From: Treponema bryantii
GTDB taxonomy: Bacteria; Spirochaetota; Spirochaetia; Treponematales; Treponemataceae
Assembly: GCF_900111035.1 (NCBI RefSeq)
Contig: NZ_FOFU01000012.1
Span: forward strand, 1 to 64,000
Length of the DNA: 64,000 bases
Direction of reading: 5' to 3'
Every line of letters begins with the position of its first letter. The stretch's first letter is position 1. Positions 18,862 to 27,251 of this stretch are shown piece after piece. A program made the position numbers and the translations under genes. The notes under the pieces were generated by a model. It did no database searches and was not told where the DNA came from. It was given only the letters and a program-made list of their open reading frames with translations.

Positions 18862-20061
18862 ATGAAAATAAATAAGAATTTTTTAGACCTCGAAGCGAGC
18901 TATCTTTTCTCAACTGTTAATAAAAAGACCCGCGAGTTTATTGCATCGCATCCATCAGCAGATGTAATTAAACTTTCAATTGGTGATGTTACAAAGCCAA
19001 TCTGTCCGGTTGTTATTGATGCCATGCATAAAGCTGTTGATGAAATGGCAGATGCAAAAACTTTCCGCGGATATCCGCCTGAGCAGGGCTATGATTTTGT
19101 GCGTGAAAAGATTCTTGAATGGGATTATACAAAGCGTGGAATTGATATGAAACTGGATGAGATTTTCCTTTCAGATGGTGCTAAGTCTGACTGCGGAAAC
19201 ATTGGTGACATTTTTGCAACAGACAATACAGTTGCAATCTGTGATCCTGTTTATCCTGTTTATATCGATACAAACATTATGAATGGACGAAAGAACAATA
19301 TCATCATAATGCCTTGTTCTGCAGAGACTGGTTTCTTACCAGAGATTCCTTCAGATGATGCACCTGTTGCAGACATCATCTACCTCTGCTTCCCTAACAA
19401 TCCAACCGGAGCAGTTGCACCAAAGAGCTATCTCAAAAAATGGGTTGATTATGCAAATGCTCATCACAGTGTAATTCTTTTTGATTCTGCTTATGAAGCT
19501 TTTGTAACTGAACCAGATGTTCCAAAATCAATTTATGAAATTGAGGGAGCAAAGACTTGCGCAATTGAATTGCGTTCATTCTCAAAGACAGCAGGCTTTA
19601 CCGGCTTACGCTGCGGTTATACTGTTGTTCCTCATGAACTTGTTTTTGATGGAACTGAATTAAATGCTCTTTGGATGCGCCGCCAGTCAACAAAGTTCAA
19701 CGGAGTTTCTTATATTACTCAGTGTGGTGCTGCTGCAATTTATTCTGAAGAAGGACAGAAACAGATTCAGGAAAATCTGAGTTTCTATCGTGAAAATGCA
19801 CGCCTTATTTTTGAAGGTGTAACTGCTGCAGGCTTTAAGGCTTTTGGTGGAAAGAATTCTCCATATGTCTGGCTTCAGATTCCAGAAGGTTATACAAGCT
19901 GGAGTTTCTTTGATGAACTGCTTGAAAAGTGTCAGGTAGTAGGAACACCGGGAAGCGGCTTTGGACAGAAAGGTGAGGGCTACCTCCGCCTTACAGGTTT
20001 TGGCAGCCGCGAGCGAACTATCGAAGCAATCGAAAGAATTAAAGCTTCTTTCGGTCGTTAA
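18862..20061 (+). CDS. dapL: LL-diaminopimelate aminotransferase
   Basis: 399 residues. It makes LL-diaminopimelate directly from tetrahydrodipicolinate using glutamate as amino donor. PLP enzyme of fold type I: FPNNPTGA near residue 175 and the Schiff-base Lys in SFSKTAGFTG near residue 235. AGGAG precedes the ATG. Use of the DapL shortcut, known in spirochaetes and chlamydiae, links lysine synthesis to glutamate, which may explain the nitrogen-type leader on this operon. Its last 23 bases overlap the end of the convergent DUF3021 gene. Confidence 0.95.
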   Translation: MKINKNFLDLEASYLFSTVNKKTREFIASHPSADVIKLSIGDVTKPICPVVIDAMHKAVDEMADAKTFRGYPPEQGYDFVREKILEWDYTKRGIDMKLDEIFLSDGAKSDCGNIGDIFATDNTVAICDPVYPVYIDTNIMNGRKNNIIIMPCSAETGFLPEIPSDDAPVADIIYLCFPNNPTGAVAPKSYLKKWVDYANAHHSVILFDSAYEAFVTEPDVPKSIYEIEGAKTCAIELRSFSKTAGFTGLRCGYTVVPHELVFDGTELNALWMRRQSTKFNGVSYITQCGAAAIYSEEGQKQIQENLSFYRENARLIFEGVTAAGFKAFGGKNSPYVWLQIPEGYTSWSFFDELLEKCQVVGTPGSGFGQKGEGYLRLTGFGSRERTIEAIERIKASFGR

Positions 20062-20485
20062 GTTTTTGATTTATCTTTTTGGCTTCATTGAAGTCAAAAA
20101 GATAAACAAGAAGTGTTACAACAGCATAGACTGCAACAAACATAATCTCCATTGAAATAAGAGACGATAATTCTTTTCTGAACCATCCAAGATGTAAGCC
20201 AATCAAAAGCAGTACAACATTCAAAATTGAAAAGTAAATTATATGAATGATTATAGACTGTTTTGTAGTTGTATTTTTCTTAATGTAAAAAAGACCGAAT
20301 GCAAGACCCGAAGCCAGACCCATCACCAGAATTCCACAAATGTCTTCTAAAGAAAACTTAATTAAATCGGCATCACCTATAACCAGATAGAATACTGCTA
20401 TGGTTACAAAAATCATTGTGATTACTCGAGTTGCAATATTTATCATTATAGAAATCATTTCTTTTATTTCATCTGAGTTTTTCAT
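20039..20485 (-). CDS. DUF3021 family membrane protein (LytTR partner)
   Basis: 148 residues with four predicted membrane helices (for example VITMIFVTIAVFYLVIG and ILVMGLASGLAFGLFYI) and a charged C-terminus. The start codon overlaps the stop of the LytTR gene by four bases (ATGA). DUF3021 proteins are usually encoded next to LytTR regulators and are thought to control them from the membrane. It is the last gene of a five-gene minus-strand cluster. Confidence 0.8.
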   Translation of the reverse strand: MKNSDEIKEMISIMINIATRVITMIFVTIAVFYLVIGDADLIKFSLEDICGILVMGLASGLAFGLFYIKKNTTTKQSIIIHIIYFSILNVVLLLIGLHLGWFRKELSSLISMEIMFVAVYAVVTLLVYLFDFNEAKKINQKLNDRKKL

Positions 20486-20919
20486 AAACCTAATAACTCC
20501 TTTAATGTATTCAGGTAATTTCGTGAAATCACAACCTTATAGCCGTTCTGTAAAATGGCTTCAAAGCGTCCACCGAAAATAGGGGCAAGACTGTCGATTT
20601 TATCCAGATTCACGATTACTGCCTTATTGGCGCGGAAGAAAATACTGGCCGGTAATTCGGCTTCCAGCTGATACAGTTTTGACTTTGTTTCATAAACACA
20701 ATCCGTTGTGTAGGCAAAAACCGAGTCATCCACAGATTCAAAATAGAGAACGTCCTCCGGTTCAACGAAAACGATTTTAGAATCTTTATAAAAATTCATT
20801 TTTCCTTTGCTGCCCTTAAACTGATTTATCAGTTTTGTGAGGCTTTCATCAAGGTAATCGCATTTTACGATAAGCTCGTCTTCTTCGCCGGCTTGTTTTT
20901 CAAGAATAGTAACTTTCAT
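20482..20919 (-). CDS. LytTR-domain transcriptional regulator
   Basis: 145 residues from ATG 20919. A short N-terminal part is followed by a LytTR DNA-binding domain: DSKIVFVEPEDVLYFESVDD, then YQLEAELPASIFFRANKAVIVNLDKI, and VVISRNYLNTLKELL at the end. There is no receiver domain, so control probably comes from the co-encoded DUF3021 membrane protein. It is likely to regulate its own cluster. The N-terminal 28-residue extension seen in the open frame overlaps the upstream gene and lacks a ribosome site. Confidence 0.85.
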   Translation of the reverse strand: MKVTILEKQAGEEDELIVKCDYLDESLTKLINQFKGSKGKMNFYKDSKIVFVEPEDVLYFESVDDSVFAYTTDCVYETKSKLYQLEAELPASIFFRANKAVIVNLDKIDSLAPIFGGRFEAILQNGYKVVISRNYLNTLKELLGL

Positions 20920-20926
20920 TATGAAT

Positions 20927-22072
20927 CTATTGTAACACTTTTTTTGCTTCTTGCAATGAAAGAAATGCATTTGAATCTTTTCCGCACTTCTGATAACACT
21001 CATAAGCCATTACATAACAGTAGGCTTTTAAGTTTATGTCATCAGTAAGGGAAACAATGCGGATAAAGTTTTCAGCACCGCTTTCTGATTTTGCAAAAAC
21101 CTGTTCCGGTACAGAAGCACTTACAGAGGCTCTTGTCAGAAGAGCTTCAATTTCGTCTGGCTTGTTGTAAGAAAGTTCTGCAGCTTTATCCATATATTCA
21201 AAACCTTTATTCACAAGGGAAACGGCAGACATGATATTTGACTGTCCGCCCTTTATTGCATAATACATTCCGTAATAAACCATGCTTAGATAATCTTCCG
21301 GATTTGCTTCCAGTTTATGGCTGTAATAAGAAAGACAGGCATCAATATCATCAGAAGAAGGTGCGTCTGAAGCTTGTGTTGTGAAAGTTTCTGCGGTTCT
21401 GCTTTGTGCATATAATTCTTTAACATGTTTTACATATGCAGCATTTTCTGCCTTTTCTTTCCTGGAGTTTTTTCTGACTTCCATGTTTACTTCCAGAGGT
21501 GATGATGTCGCGCTCTTATCGGCTTCTATATAGTGATAAGTTTTTTTAGCTCCAAGGACTGTCTGTATTTTTTTATCCTGAAGAGGAATACGAAGCTTAA
21601 TTGTAGAACCATTGTTTAATAAATAATATTCAGAGCTGCAGAGGTAAGTGCCGTTATTGTCATAAACTTTTCCTTCTCCGTCAGAGATTTGAAGTGCAAT
21701 ATCATAATCTGTAACAGATTCCGGCTCAGTGAACTTTATGTAAATCATAAGTTTCTGATTGCCGGCATCGCGGTTTTTAAACTCAAGCAGCAGCTGCCAG
21801 TATTCTGCGTTCTGCTGCCATTTTGCATTTGTTACAGGCTGATAAACTGTATATCTGACAAGGTCATAATTTTCTACAGGGGTAACAAAATCTCCTGCAA
21901 TTTCTCCACCAGTATATGAGGGATGTACATGCAGGAAGGAGCCGACAAAACTCGTCATAGTCGAAGAAAAAATAAAGAATAATGCAATTCCAAAAAAGCA
22001 GGTAAATACAGCTGTCAGTACATGATATTTATGGCTGATGGCAGCAAAAATCTCTTTTACAGTTTTATTCAT
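20927..22072 (-). CDS. Unrecognised membrane-anchored protein with C-terminal helical repeats
   Basis: 381 residues. One membrane helix lies near residues 20-40 (AVFTCFFGIALFFIFSS). A beta-rich central part (residues about 55-200) follows, then a helical region with TPR-like alternation (DYLSMVYYGMYYAIKGG; YCYVMAYECYQKCGKDSNAFLSLQEAK). I do not recognise a family. The start overlaps the end of the upstream Fe-S protein gene by four bases, so the two are translationally coupled. An extracytoplasmic partner of the redox proteins is a guess. Confidence 0.6.
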   Translation of the reverse strand: MNKTVKEIFAAISHKYHVLTAVFTCFFGIALFFIFSSTMTSFVGSFLHVHPSYTGGEIAGDFVTPVENYDLVRYTVYQPVTNAKWQQNAEYWQLLLEFKNRDAGNQKLMIYIKFTEPESVTDYDIALQISDGEGKVYDNNGTYLCSSEYYLLNNGSTIKLRIPLQDKKIQTVLGAKKTYHYIEADKSATSSPLEVNMEVRKNSRKEKAENAAYVKHVKELYAQSRTAETFTTQASDAPSSDDIDACLSYYSHKLEANPEDYLSMVYYGMYYAIKGGQSNIMSAVSLVNKGFEYMDKAAELSYNKPDEIEALLTRASVSASVPEQVFAKSESGAENFIRIVSLTDDINLKAYCYVMAYECYQKCGKDSNAFLSLQEAKKVLQ

Positions 22073-23274
22073 TTTGCACCTCCTGAAATTAAAGCTGCGA
22101 GCGGACTGAAGATAATATTGAGTGTTTTAATCATAAATCCTGAAGACATGATTACAGAAAAAGTAAAGGCTGCAAAACGGAAGAGCTGTGCCGGATGAAG
22201 AAGTTCCTGAATAACACGTCCGAAATTTGTCTTTGGAGCTGATGATTTTGAGCCGCAGTTACAGCCACCTTTTTTAAGATTGAAGCGGAAATCATAAGAG
22301 ATTGCTTTGTTAGGACAGGCCTTAATACATTCTCCGCATTTTGCACAGGTGATTTCCGGGTGACCTTTTTTATCCTGAATTGTTTTGATATCGATGGCAC
22401 AGAACGGGCATGCGGTTGCACACTTCATACAGCCCGAGCATTTGTCTGTATCAATCTTAATTTGGAAAATACTGAAGCGGTCGGTAAGAGATGCAAATGC
22501 TCCAAACGGACAGAGAGCACTGCACTGAGTTCTTTTCTTTGTGAGAATTGGAAGAACAACAACCAGGCCGATAAAAAGTCCGACAAACATAATGGTTGCA
22601 ATCAGGCTTGGAATGGAATTAACAGGACTGTATTCAGTTACAAGTTTGAAAGGGCAGAACCATTCACAATAAGTGCAGGCAAGTTCGCATAAAGAAGAAA
22701 GAATTATAAACATGAAAAAGCCAAAACTGATTTCTCTGATTTCTTTATTTTTAGGAAGCAGATTTATTCTGCGCTTTTTTCCGATGTGTGAAAAACCATC
22801 TTCCCAGCCACCGTAAAAGCATACCCAGCTGCACCAGCCGCGGCCGATAGTAATTGTGCAGATGAACCAGATTAAGAACATACTTGCAACGGCTGCGTAG
22901 TGTCCTGAGATTCTTGCAGGGAAGATAATTGATTTTGTAATCATAAGAGGAACGAGTACCTGTGGAATTGCAATGTGACAGAATGGCAGTTCTGAGTTAC
23001 TCATTGCCTGATTTGTGATTGCCATGCTTCCGCGTTCAGCAAGTAAGTCAGTGATGAAAGCAATACAAAAACCAACTGCGAAAACAGTCTGGAAAATACG
23101 GCGGTAGATTACTCCGCTTCCGGCTCTTTTGCGTTCAGAAAAGGTCATCCTTGCGTAAAGGAAGAAAAGAAAAGCGGCATAAATAATTGCTGCCAGTGCA
23201 AAATTATTCATCAGAATAACAAAGAAGAAAATTATAAAAAACATTAAGCTGCTTAAAATAATACTTGAAATCAT
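22069..23274 (-). CDS. Membrane 4Fe-4S protein of the NapH/CcoG type
   Basis: 401 residues. Several membrane helices (residues about 1-40, 65-85, 105-145, 185-205, 225-250, 365-395) surround Cys-rich motifs. GRGWCSWVCFYGG and CEWFCPF are typical of NapH/NosR-type electron carriers. Two ferredoxin-like clusters follow at CSGCMKCATACPFCAID and CAKCGECIKACPNKAI, and then GGCNCGSKS. The protein should move electrons across or along the membrane. It lies between a DsbD-like membrane protein and an unknown anchored protein in one operon; the electron acceptor is not evident. Confidence 0.8.
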   Translation of the reverse strand: MISSIILSSLMFFIIFFFVILMNNFALAAIIYAAFLFFLYARMTFSERKRAGSGVIYRRIFQTVFAVGFCIAFITDLLAERGSMAITNQAMSNSELPFCHIAIPQVLVPLMITKSIIFPARISGHYAAVASMFLIWFICTITIGRGWCSWVCFYGGWEDGFSHIGKKRRINLLPKNKEIREISFGFFMFIILSSLCELACTYCEWFCPFKLVTEYSPVNSIPSLIATIMFVGLFIGLVVVLPILTKKRTQCSALCPFGAFASLTDRFSIFQIKIDTDKCSGCMKCATACPFCAIDIKTIQDKKGHPEITCAKCGECIKACPNKAISYDFRFNLKKGGCNCGSKSSAPKTNFGRVIQELLHPAQLFRFAAFTFSVIMSSGFMIKTLNIIFSPLAALISGGAK

Positions 23275-23289
23275 AATAGCTCCTTTTGA

Positions 23290-23934
23290 TTAACCAAAAA
23301 TCAGAGGCTGAAGGCCAAGAAAATATATAAAATAGATGCTTATAAAAAATTGTGCGATTCTGGAAATCTTTCTGATGATACCGACTCTCTTTGTGATAAA
23401 CGGAATGCCAAGCAGCGGAATAAAAAACGGCAGGGTTCCAATGTAGAAAAATACAAAGTAGAAAAGTCCAGGAAGTCCGTGGCCACCAAAAATTGAACGA
23501 GTCATTGCTGTCCAGAGCGGAGGACAGATATGGAGTCCAACGGCAAGGCCTGCAATTACGGCGGTTACCCAGTCGTTACCGATATGACGGAGTTTTTGAA
23601 CTCTGCAGCCGTTGTGTGAACAACCCCATGGAAATCTTACTCCGAGGGAATTACACAGGAGAATGAGTCCGCTGAAGATGTATGCAAAGAGTGAAAGCTT
23701 TCTTGCGAAAACCGGATCAATGTAGTCGTTTACGAGATAGCCTAGGCCAGCGAAAACTGTACCTAGAATAAAATAGGTTACGAGGCGTGCAGCGAGAAAA
23801 GCGCCTGTGAGGCCGGCGTTGCGTTTATAGCCTGGGTTTTCTGTGCCACATAAGAACGGAATAAGAACTGGACCGCAGTACATTGAACAGTAGGTGCCGG
23901 TTGATGCGCCTAATAAGATTGCTTCTAAAATCAT
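23290..23934 (-). CDS. DsbD-like / UreH-like membrane protein (TauE/SafE superfamily)
   Basis: 214 residues, about six membrane helices. Conserved Cys motifs are CSMYCGPVL near residue 17 and HICPPLW near residue 137, as in DsbD-type thiol-electron transporters. An extra loop has WGCSHNGC. AAGGAG precedes the ATG. It is the first gene of the minus-strand cluster 23934 to 20039. With the following 4Fe-4S membrane protein it suggests a thiol- or Fe-S-based electron path to the periplasm. Confidence 0.7.
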   Translation of the reverse strand: MILEAILLGASTGTYCSMYCGPVLIPFLCGTENPGYKRNAGLTGAFLAARLVTYFILGTVFAGLGYLVNDYIDPVFARKLSLFAYIFSGLILLCNSLGVRFPWGCSHNGCRVQKLRHIGNDWVTAVIAGLAVGLHICPPLWTAMTRSIFGGHGLPGLFYFVFFYIGTLPFFIPLLGIPFITKRVGIIRKISRIAQFFISIYFIYFLGLQPLIFG

Positions 23935-23961
23935 GGTTGCTCCTTGAGGTGTGATTTACAC

Positions 23962-23990
23962 CGTCATGCTGAACTTGTTTCAGTATCTGT
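23962..23990. repeat. Dispersed short repeat (GTCATGCTGAACTTGTTTCAG type)
   Basis: GTCATGCTGAACTTGTTTCAG matches, inverted and with small changes, the copy at 27808-27838. The form resembles a widespread intergenic bacterial repeat (GTCATCCTGAACTTGTTTCAGGATC). The rest of 23935-24160 shows no gene that I can support. Confidence 0.6.
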
Positions 23991-24157
23991 TCTCATAATA
24001 AGGGCGGTTAGTTTTGCGCACAATATGGTTTTGGGCAAGATGCAGGAATGGGGTGGTGAAATGCATAAGTGCGGGGTGAAAATAAGAGCTTGTGGTCTAA
24101 GAAATTGCCGGGCGTGGGGGGATAACAAAAAATTATGTTTCTATGAATAATAACATA

Positions 24158-24186
24158 TTGACGAAGTTTTTATGTTTCGCTAGTAT
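24158..24186 (+). promoter_or_regulatory. Promoter of the phe leader
   Basis: TTGACG (24158-24163), 17 bases, TAGTAT (24181-24186). The expected start of transcription, six to eight bases downstream, falls at 24192-24194, on the ATG of the leader peptide. Confidence 0.7.
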
Positions 24187-24193
24187 TTCAACA

Positions 24194-24286
24194 ATGATTT
24201 TTGGAATTTCTTTTTTTACATTTGCTTTCTTCTCATTTTTTGCCTTTTACTTTTTTGGCAAGAGATGCGTCGTACGAAAAGCATAG
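24194..24286 (+). CDS. pheL: Phenylalanine-rich leader peptide of pheA (attenuation)
   Basis: A 30-codon ORF starts MIFGISFFTFAFFSFFAFYF and ends TAG at 24284-24286. Eleven of 30 residues are Phe and one is Tyr, all within the first 21 codons. The ATG lies seven bases after the -10 box, so the message is probably leaderless; no Shine-Dalgarno sequence is seen. It precedes an intrinsic terminator and pheA, which is the classical arrangement for ribosome-mediated attenuation. It is too short for standard gene calling. Confidence 0.85.
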   Translation: MIFGISFFTFAFFSFFAFYFFGKRCVVRKA

Positions 24287-24352
24287 AATGTAGAAAATAC
24301 AGCTGATACAAAAAGCGGTTCTATCTTTTCGGGTAGAGCCGCTTTTTTTTTG
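24281..24352 (+). terminator. pheA attenuator: terminator with competing antiterminator
   Basis: Terminator AGCGGTTCTATC / GGTAGAGCCGCT plus nine T lies at about 24313-24352. ATAGAA at 24283-24288, overlapping the leader stop codon, is complementary to TTCTAT in the terminator 5' arm. A ribosome stalled on Phe codons leaves ATAGAA free to pair and block the terminator; one that reaches the stop covers it. The terminator has no ANTAR-type hexaloop. Confidence 0.8.
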
Positions 24353-24362
24353 CGGAGGTTTT

Positions 24363-25172
24363 ATGAAAATTGCATATAGCGGAATCGAAGGCGCGTTCGC
24401 TCACATTGCGGCACGGAGGATTTTCCCCGAGCAGGAGCTGCAGTCTTATGGAGATTTCCGCTCGGCTTATGAAGCAGTGGAGAAGGGAGAGTGCAATTAC
24501 GCCGTTCTTCCGATAGAGAATTCCTATGCCGGTGAGGTTGGCCAGGTTACAGACCTTATGTTTCAGGGCTCGCTGTTTGTGAACGGCGTTTATACGCTGA
24601 ACGTTATGCAGAACCTGCTCGGGGTCAGGGGCGCTCGCTTAGAGGGGGTGCGGAAGGTTGTGAGTCACCCGCAGGCTCTGGAGCAGAGCGGGGATTTTAT
24701 TGCGGCGCACGGGTATGTGACGGAGCCGGCGGTGAATACGGCGCGGGCAGCGAAGATGGTAGCGGAACTCGGTGACCCTAGCGTCGTTGCAATTGCGAGC
24801 GCGGACACTGCAGCCTTGTATGGACTGGAAATTCTTGAGCCTGGCATAAATGGTCATCAGGACAACTCAACCCGCTTTGCAATTCTTTCAAAAAATGAAG
24901 GTGAACGTGTAGAAACTGGTTCAGATAATAATACTTTCATCTTGATGTTTGCAGTAAAGAACGAAGCGGGCGCTCTGGTAAAGGTTTTGAACAAGCTTGG
25001 TGAGTTCGGTTACAACATGAGTGTAATTCACAGCCGTCCGCTCAAAGGACTGGCCTGGAGCTATTATTTTTACATTGAGGCAGAGGGAGAGTTTGGCACC
25101 GAAGCCTATAAGCAGATGATTTCTGAAATGGAATACAGATGCAGTAAATTAAAAGTTTTAGGGAGGTTTTAA
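24363..25172 (+). CDS. pheA: Prephenate dehydratase
   Basis: 269 residues, a stand-alone dehydratase with C-terminal ACT domain. It converts prephenate to phenylpyruvate. The start MKIAYSGIEGAFAHIAA is typical, and the catalytic TRF motif is in NSTRFAIL near residue 176. The ACT domain has AGALVKVLNKLGEFG and HSRPLKGLAWSYYFYIE, which binds Phe for feedback inhibition. GCGGAGG stands before the ATG. The stretch at about 24600-24790 is clearly GC-richer than the rest of the gene, which hints at a mosaic origin. Confidence 0.94.
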   Translation: MKIAYSGIEGAFAHIAARRIFPEQELQSYGDFRSAYEAVEKGECNYAVLPIENSYAGEVGQVTDLMFQGSLFVNGVYTLNVMQNLLGVRGARLEGVRKVVSHPQALEQSGDFIAAHGYVTEPAVNTARAAKMVAELGDPSVVAIASADTAALYGLEILEPGINGHQDNSTRFAILSKNEGERVETGSDNNTFILMFAVKNEAGALVKVLNKLGEFGYNMSVIHSRPLKGLAWSYYFYIEAEGEFGTEAYKQMISEMEYRCSKLKVLGRF

Positions 25173-25254
25173 AGGGGTTTTAGGGGCTATGCCCCTAGGA
25201 GAGAGGGTAGCGACCAACGAAGTGGGCGCGCAGGGGGAGACTTCCCCCTCCTTC
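25173..25254. repeat. GC-rich palindromic repeat between pheA and the DAHP synthase gene
   Basis: It contains hairpins TAGGGGC..GCCCCTA and GGGGGAGACTTCCCCC around the 28-base core at 25205-25232, identical (inverted) to the cores in carA and ahead of metY. It starts directly after the pheA stop. Confidence 0.85.
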
Positions 25255-25303
25255 CTGGAACCTAGCACCTGAAACCTAAAACCTGATTATGGAGGTAAGT
25301 GAA

Positions 25304-26332
25304 ATGAATATGCAATTCGAAAAAAGATTAGCAATCCCAGCGGAGGTAAAGGAACAGTATCCGCTCTCGGGAAAAGTTGGAAAAATAGTTGAGGAACAGC
25401 GTGCTGAACTTCGTGCTGTTTTTGAGGGCCGCTCAGACAAGCTGCTTTTGATTCTCGGCCCTTGTTCTGCGGACAACGAAGAGGCTGTAATTGATTATAT
25501 GAATCGTCTCGTTCCTGTTCAGGAAAAGGTAAAAGATAAAATCATGATGGTGCCACGCATTTACACAAACAAACCGCGCACCACAGGCGAAGGCTATAAG
25601 GGAATGCTTCATCAGCCGGATCCAAAACAGAAGCCGGATCTTTACAAAGGAATTGTTGCTTGCCGTCACATGCACATGCGTGCTGTAGAAGAAACTGGCT
25701 TTATCTTTGCAGACGAAATGCTTTACCCGGAAAACTATCAGTATCTTGATGATGTTCTTGGTTACGTTGCAGTTGGGGCGCGCTCAGTAGAAGACCAGCA
25801 GCACCGTCTCACAGCCAGCGGTATCGAGGTTCCTGTAGGAATGAAAAATCCGACCAGCGGCGACTACGCAGTTATGATGAACGCAATTCTCGCGGCCCAG
25901 CATCCTCACACCTTTATCTACCGTGGCTGGGAAGTTCACTCAGAAGGTAACGAGCACTGTCATGCAATTCTCCGCGGTTCAACAGATAAGCATGGTGTAA
26001 ATCAGCAGAACTATCACTATGAGGATCTGGTTCGTCTTTGTGATGCTTACGATAAACGTGAACTTAAAAATCCGGCCGTTATCATTGATACTAATCACTC
26101 GAATTCTAACAAGAATCCGTTTGAGCAGCCTCGCATCATAATGGATGTCCTCAATTCATGCCGCCATAGCGACCGTGTAAACAAACTCGTAAAAGGCTTC
26201 ATGATTGAAAGCTACATCGAAGACGGCTGCCAGAAAATCGGTGAAGGCGTGTACGGCAAGTCAATCACTGATCCATGCCTTGGTTGGGAAAAAACTGAAC
26301 GCCTGATCTACGACATCGCTGACAAGTTGTAA
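25304..26332 (+). CDS. 3-deoxy-7-phosphoheptulonate synthase (DAHP synthase, type I)
   Basis: 342 residues from ATG 25304, chosen because GGAGG lies eight bases before it; an ATG at 25289 is inside that site. It condenses phosphoenolpyruvate and erythrose-4-phosphate, the first step of aromatic synthesis. Family motifs are LLILGPCSADN near residue 45, PRIYTNKPRT near residue 80, GMKNPTSGDY and IDTNHSNSNKNP near residue 255. It lies in the same direction after pheA, separated by the repeat. It is the AroF/G/H class; the feedback amino acid cannot be told from sequence by eye. Confidence 0.94.
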   Translation: MNMQFEKRLAIPAEVKEQYPLSGKVGKIVEEQRAELRAVFEGRSDKLLLILGPCSADNEEAVIDYMNRLVPVQEKVKDKIMMVPRIYTNKPRTTGEGYKGMLHQPDPKQKPDLYKGIVACRHMHMRAVEETGFIFADEMLYPENYQYLDDVLGYVAVGARSVEDQQHRLTASGIEVPVGMKNPTSGDYAVMMNAILAAQHPHTFIYRGWEVHSEGNEHCHAILRGSTDKHGVNQQNYHYEDLVRLCDAYDKRELKNPAVIIDTNHSNSNKNPFEQPRIIMDVLNSCRHSDRVNKLVKGFMIESYIEDGCQKIGEGVYGKSITDPCLGWEKTERLIYDIADKL

Positions 26333-26947
26333 TTAATTGGCCTTCACAGCCACAGCCTTTACAATTTTACGGGCTGTGGTGAGTTCGACTGGAACAGGAT
26401 GGATATTTCCATCACTGCCATCTATTGCGCCGGTGCCGGAAAGTTGCAGGAGAATTTCACCTTCTGAGAAATCGGAGGAGATGTCGGCAATATAAACAAT
26501 TGACGGCTGGCCGTTTACGCCGCTGTTTTTCTTGGTGTAGTTTTCGTTGTAGTCGAAGCTGGTGTTGAACTCTGCGCAGATACGACAAGCGGCTTCTCCA
26601 ATATCAGCATTGAAAATGATTCCACCTTTTGGGGTTGCGCTTGTAACTGCGTCAAGTTCATTTTCTGTTTTTGCGGCTTTGTTTTTTGATTTATGATACC
26701 AGACCGGTAGTGATTCCGGGCGGCCTTCTTTTGGACTCATTCTCCAGTTCTTTTTGCTGGCTCGCTGAGTTACATAAAGAGTCCGAATAAAATTTCCATT
26801 TTCATCTTCCAGCCAGACTGAAAACTGCGGTTCACTTTTCTGCTTCCAGCATTCGCCGGCGCCAACTGAAATTGTAACTTCCTTTGCAAAAAGCATTGAA
26901 GTTATAAATATCATTCCAAGTGTGATTAATGCGATTATTTTTTTCAT
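26333..26947 (-). CDS. DUF2271-type exported protein
   Basis: 204 residues with a signal peptide (MKKIIALITLGMIFITSMLFA) followed by a beta-rich domain. GAGECWKQKSEPQFSVWLED and RKNWRMSPKEGRPESLPVWY-like motifs match DUF2271 proteins, which often accompany FMN-dependent or thiol redox systems in the periplasm. Two Cys are present. GGAGAA precedes the ATG. Its stop codon abuts that of the convergent DAHP synthase gene, with no spacer. The function is unknown. Confidence 0.65.
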   Translation of the reverse strand: MKKIIALITLGMIFITSMLFAKEVTISVGAGECWKQKSEPQFSVWLEDENGNFIRTLYVTQRASKKNWRMSPKEGRPESLPVWYHKSKNKAAKTENELDAVTSATPKGGIIFNADIGEAACRICAEFNTSFDYNENYTKKNSGVNGQPSIVYIADISSDFSEGEILLQLSGTGAIDGSDGNIHPVPVELTTARKIVKAVAVKAN

Positions 26948-27141
26948 AATTATTTCTCCAGTTTCTTAGAAATTTTTTCAGAATGTTTAAAATATTTTGC
27001 TGAAAAAAACTTTCATCCTCAAATATTTGTATCTTATTATTATAACAGATAAAAGAGTATGAAATGTCAGCTTGAACAGCAGAAAAGATCTTTTTTATCG
27101 AAAATTTATGAAAATTTCCCAAATTTATCATTTTTTTTAAT

Positions 27142-27187
27142 GTTACTATTGACAGTAACGTAAGTTAATGTTACTGTTAATAGTAAC
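27142..27187 (+). promoter_or_regulatory. ECF importer promoter with two palindromic operators
   Basis: Two copies of GTTACT-N6-AGTAAC occupy 27142-27159 and 27170-27187, 28 bases apart. TTGACA (27149-27154), 17 bases and TACTGT (27172-27177) make a promoter. One operator covers the -35 and the other the -10, so a dimeric repressor would block it. The spacing differs from TrpR sites (ACT-N8-AGT). The space 26948-27141 shows nothing else. Confidence 0.7.
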
Positions 27188-27251
27188 GAGAGGCGAGAGA
27201 TGCCACTCAATTTTTCATGAAAAAAATCTACTTTAAACAGAGGAATCTAAA

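Noticed and set aside
24290-24352. pheA terminator as another ANTAR-type module
   Set aside because: The bases before the stem (ATACAAAAAGCGG) cannot form a three-base-pair hairpin with a six-base A1/G4 loop. The Phe-rich ORF explains the control.
27142-27187. TrpR operator
   Set aside because: Half-sites ACT and AGT are six bases apart, not eight, and the CTAG core is missing.
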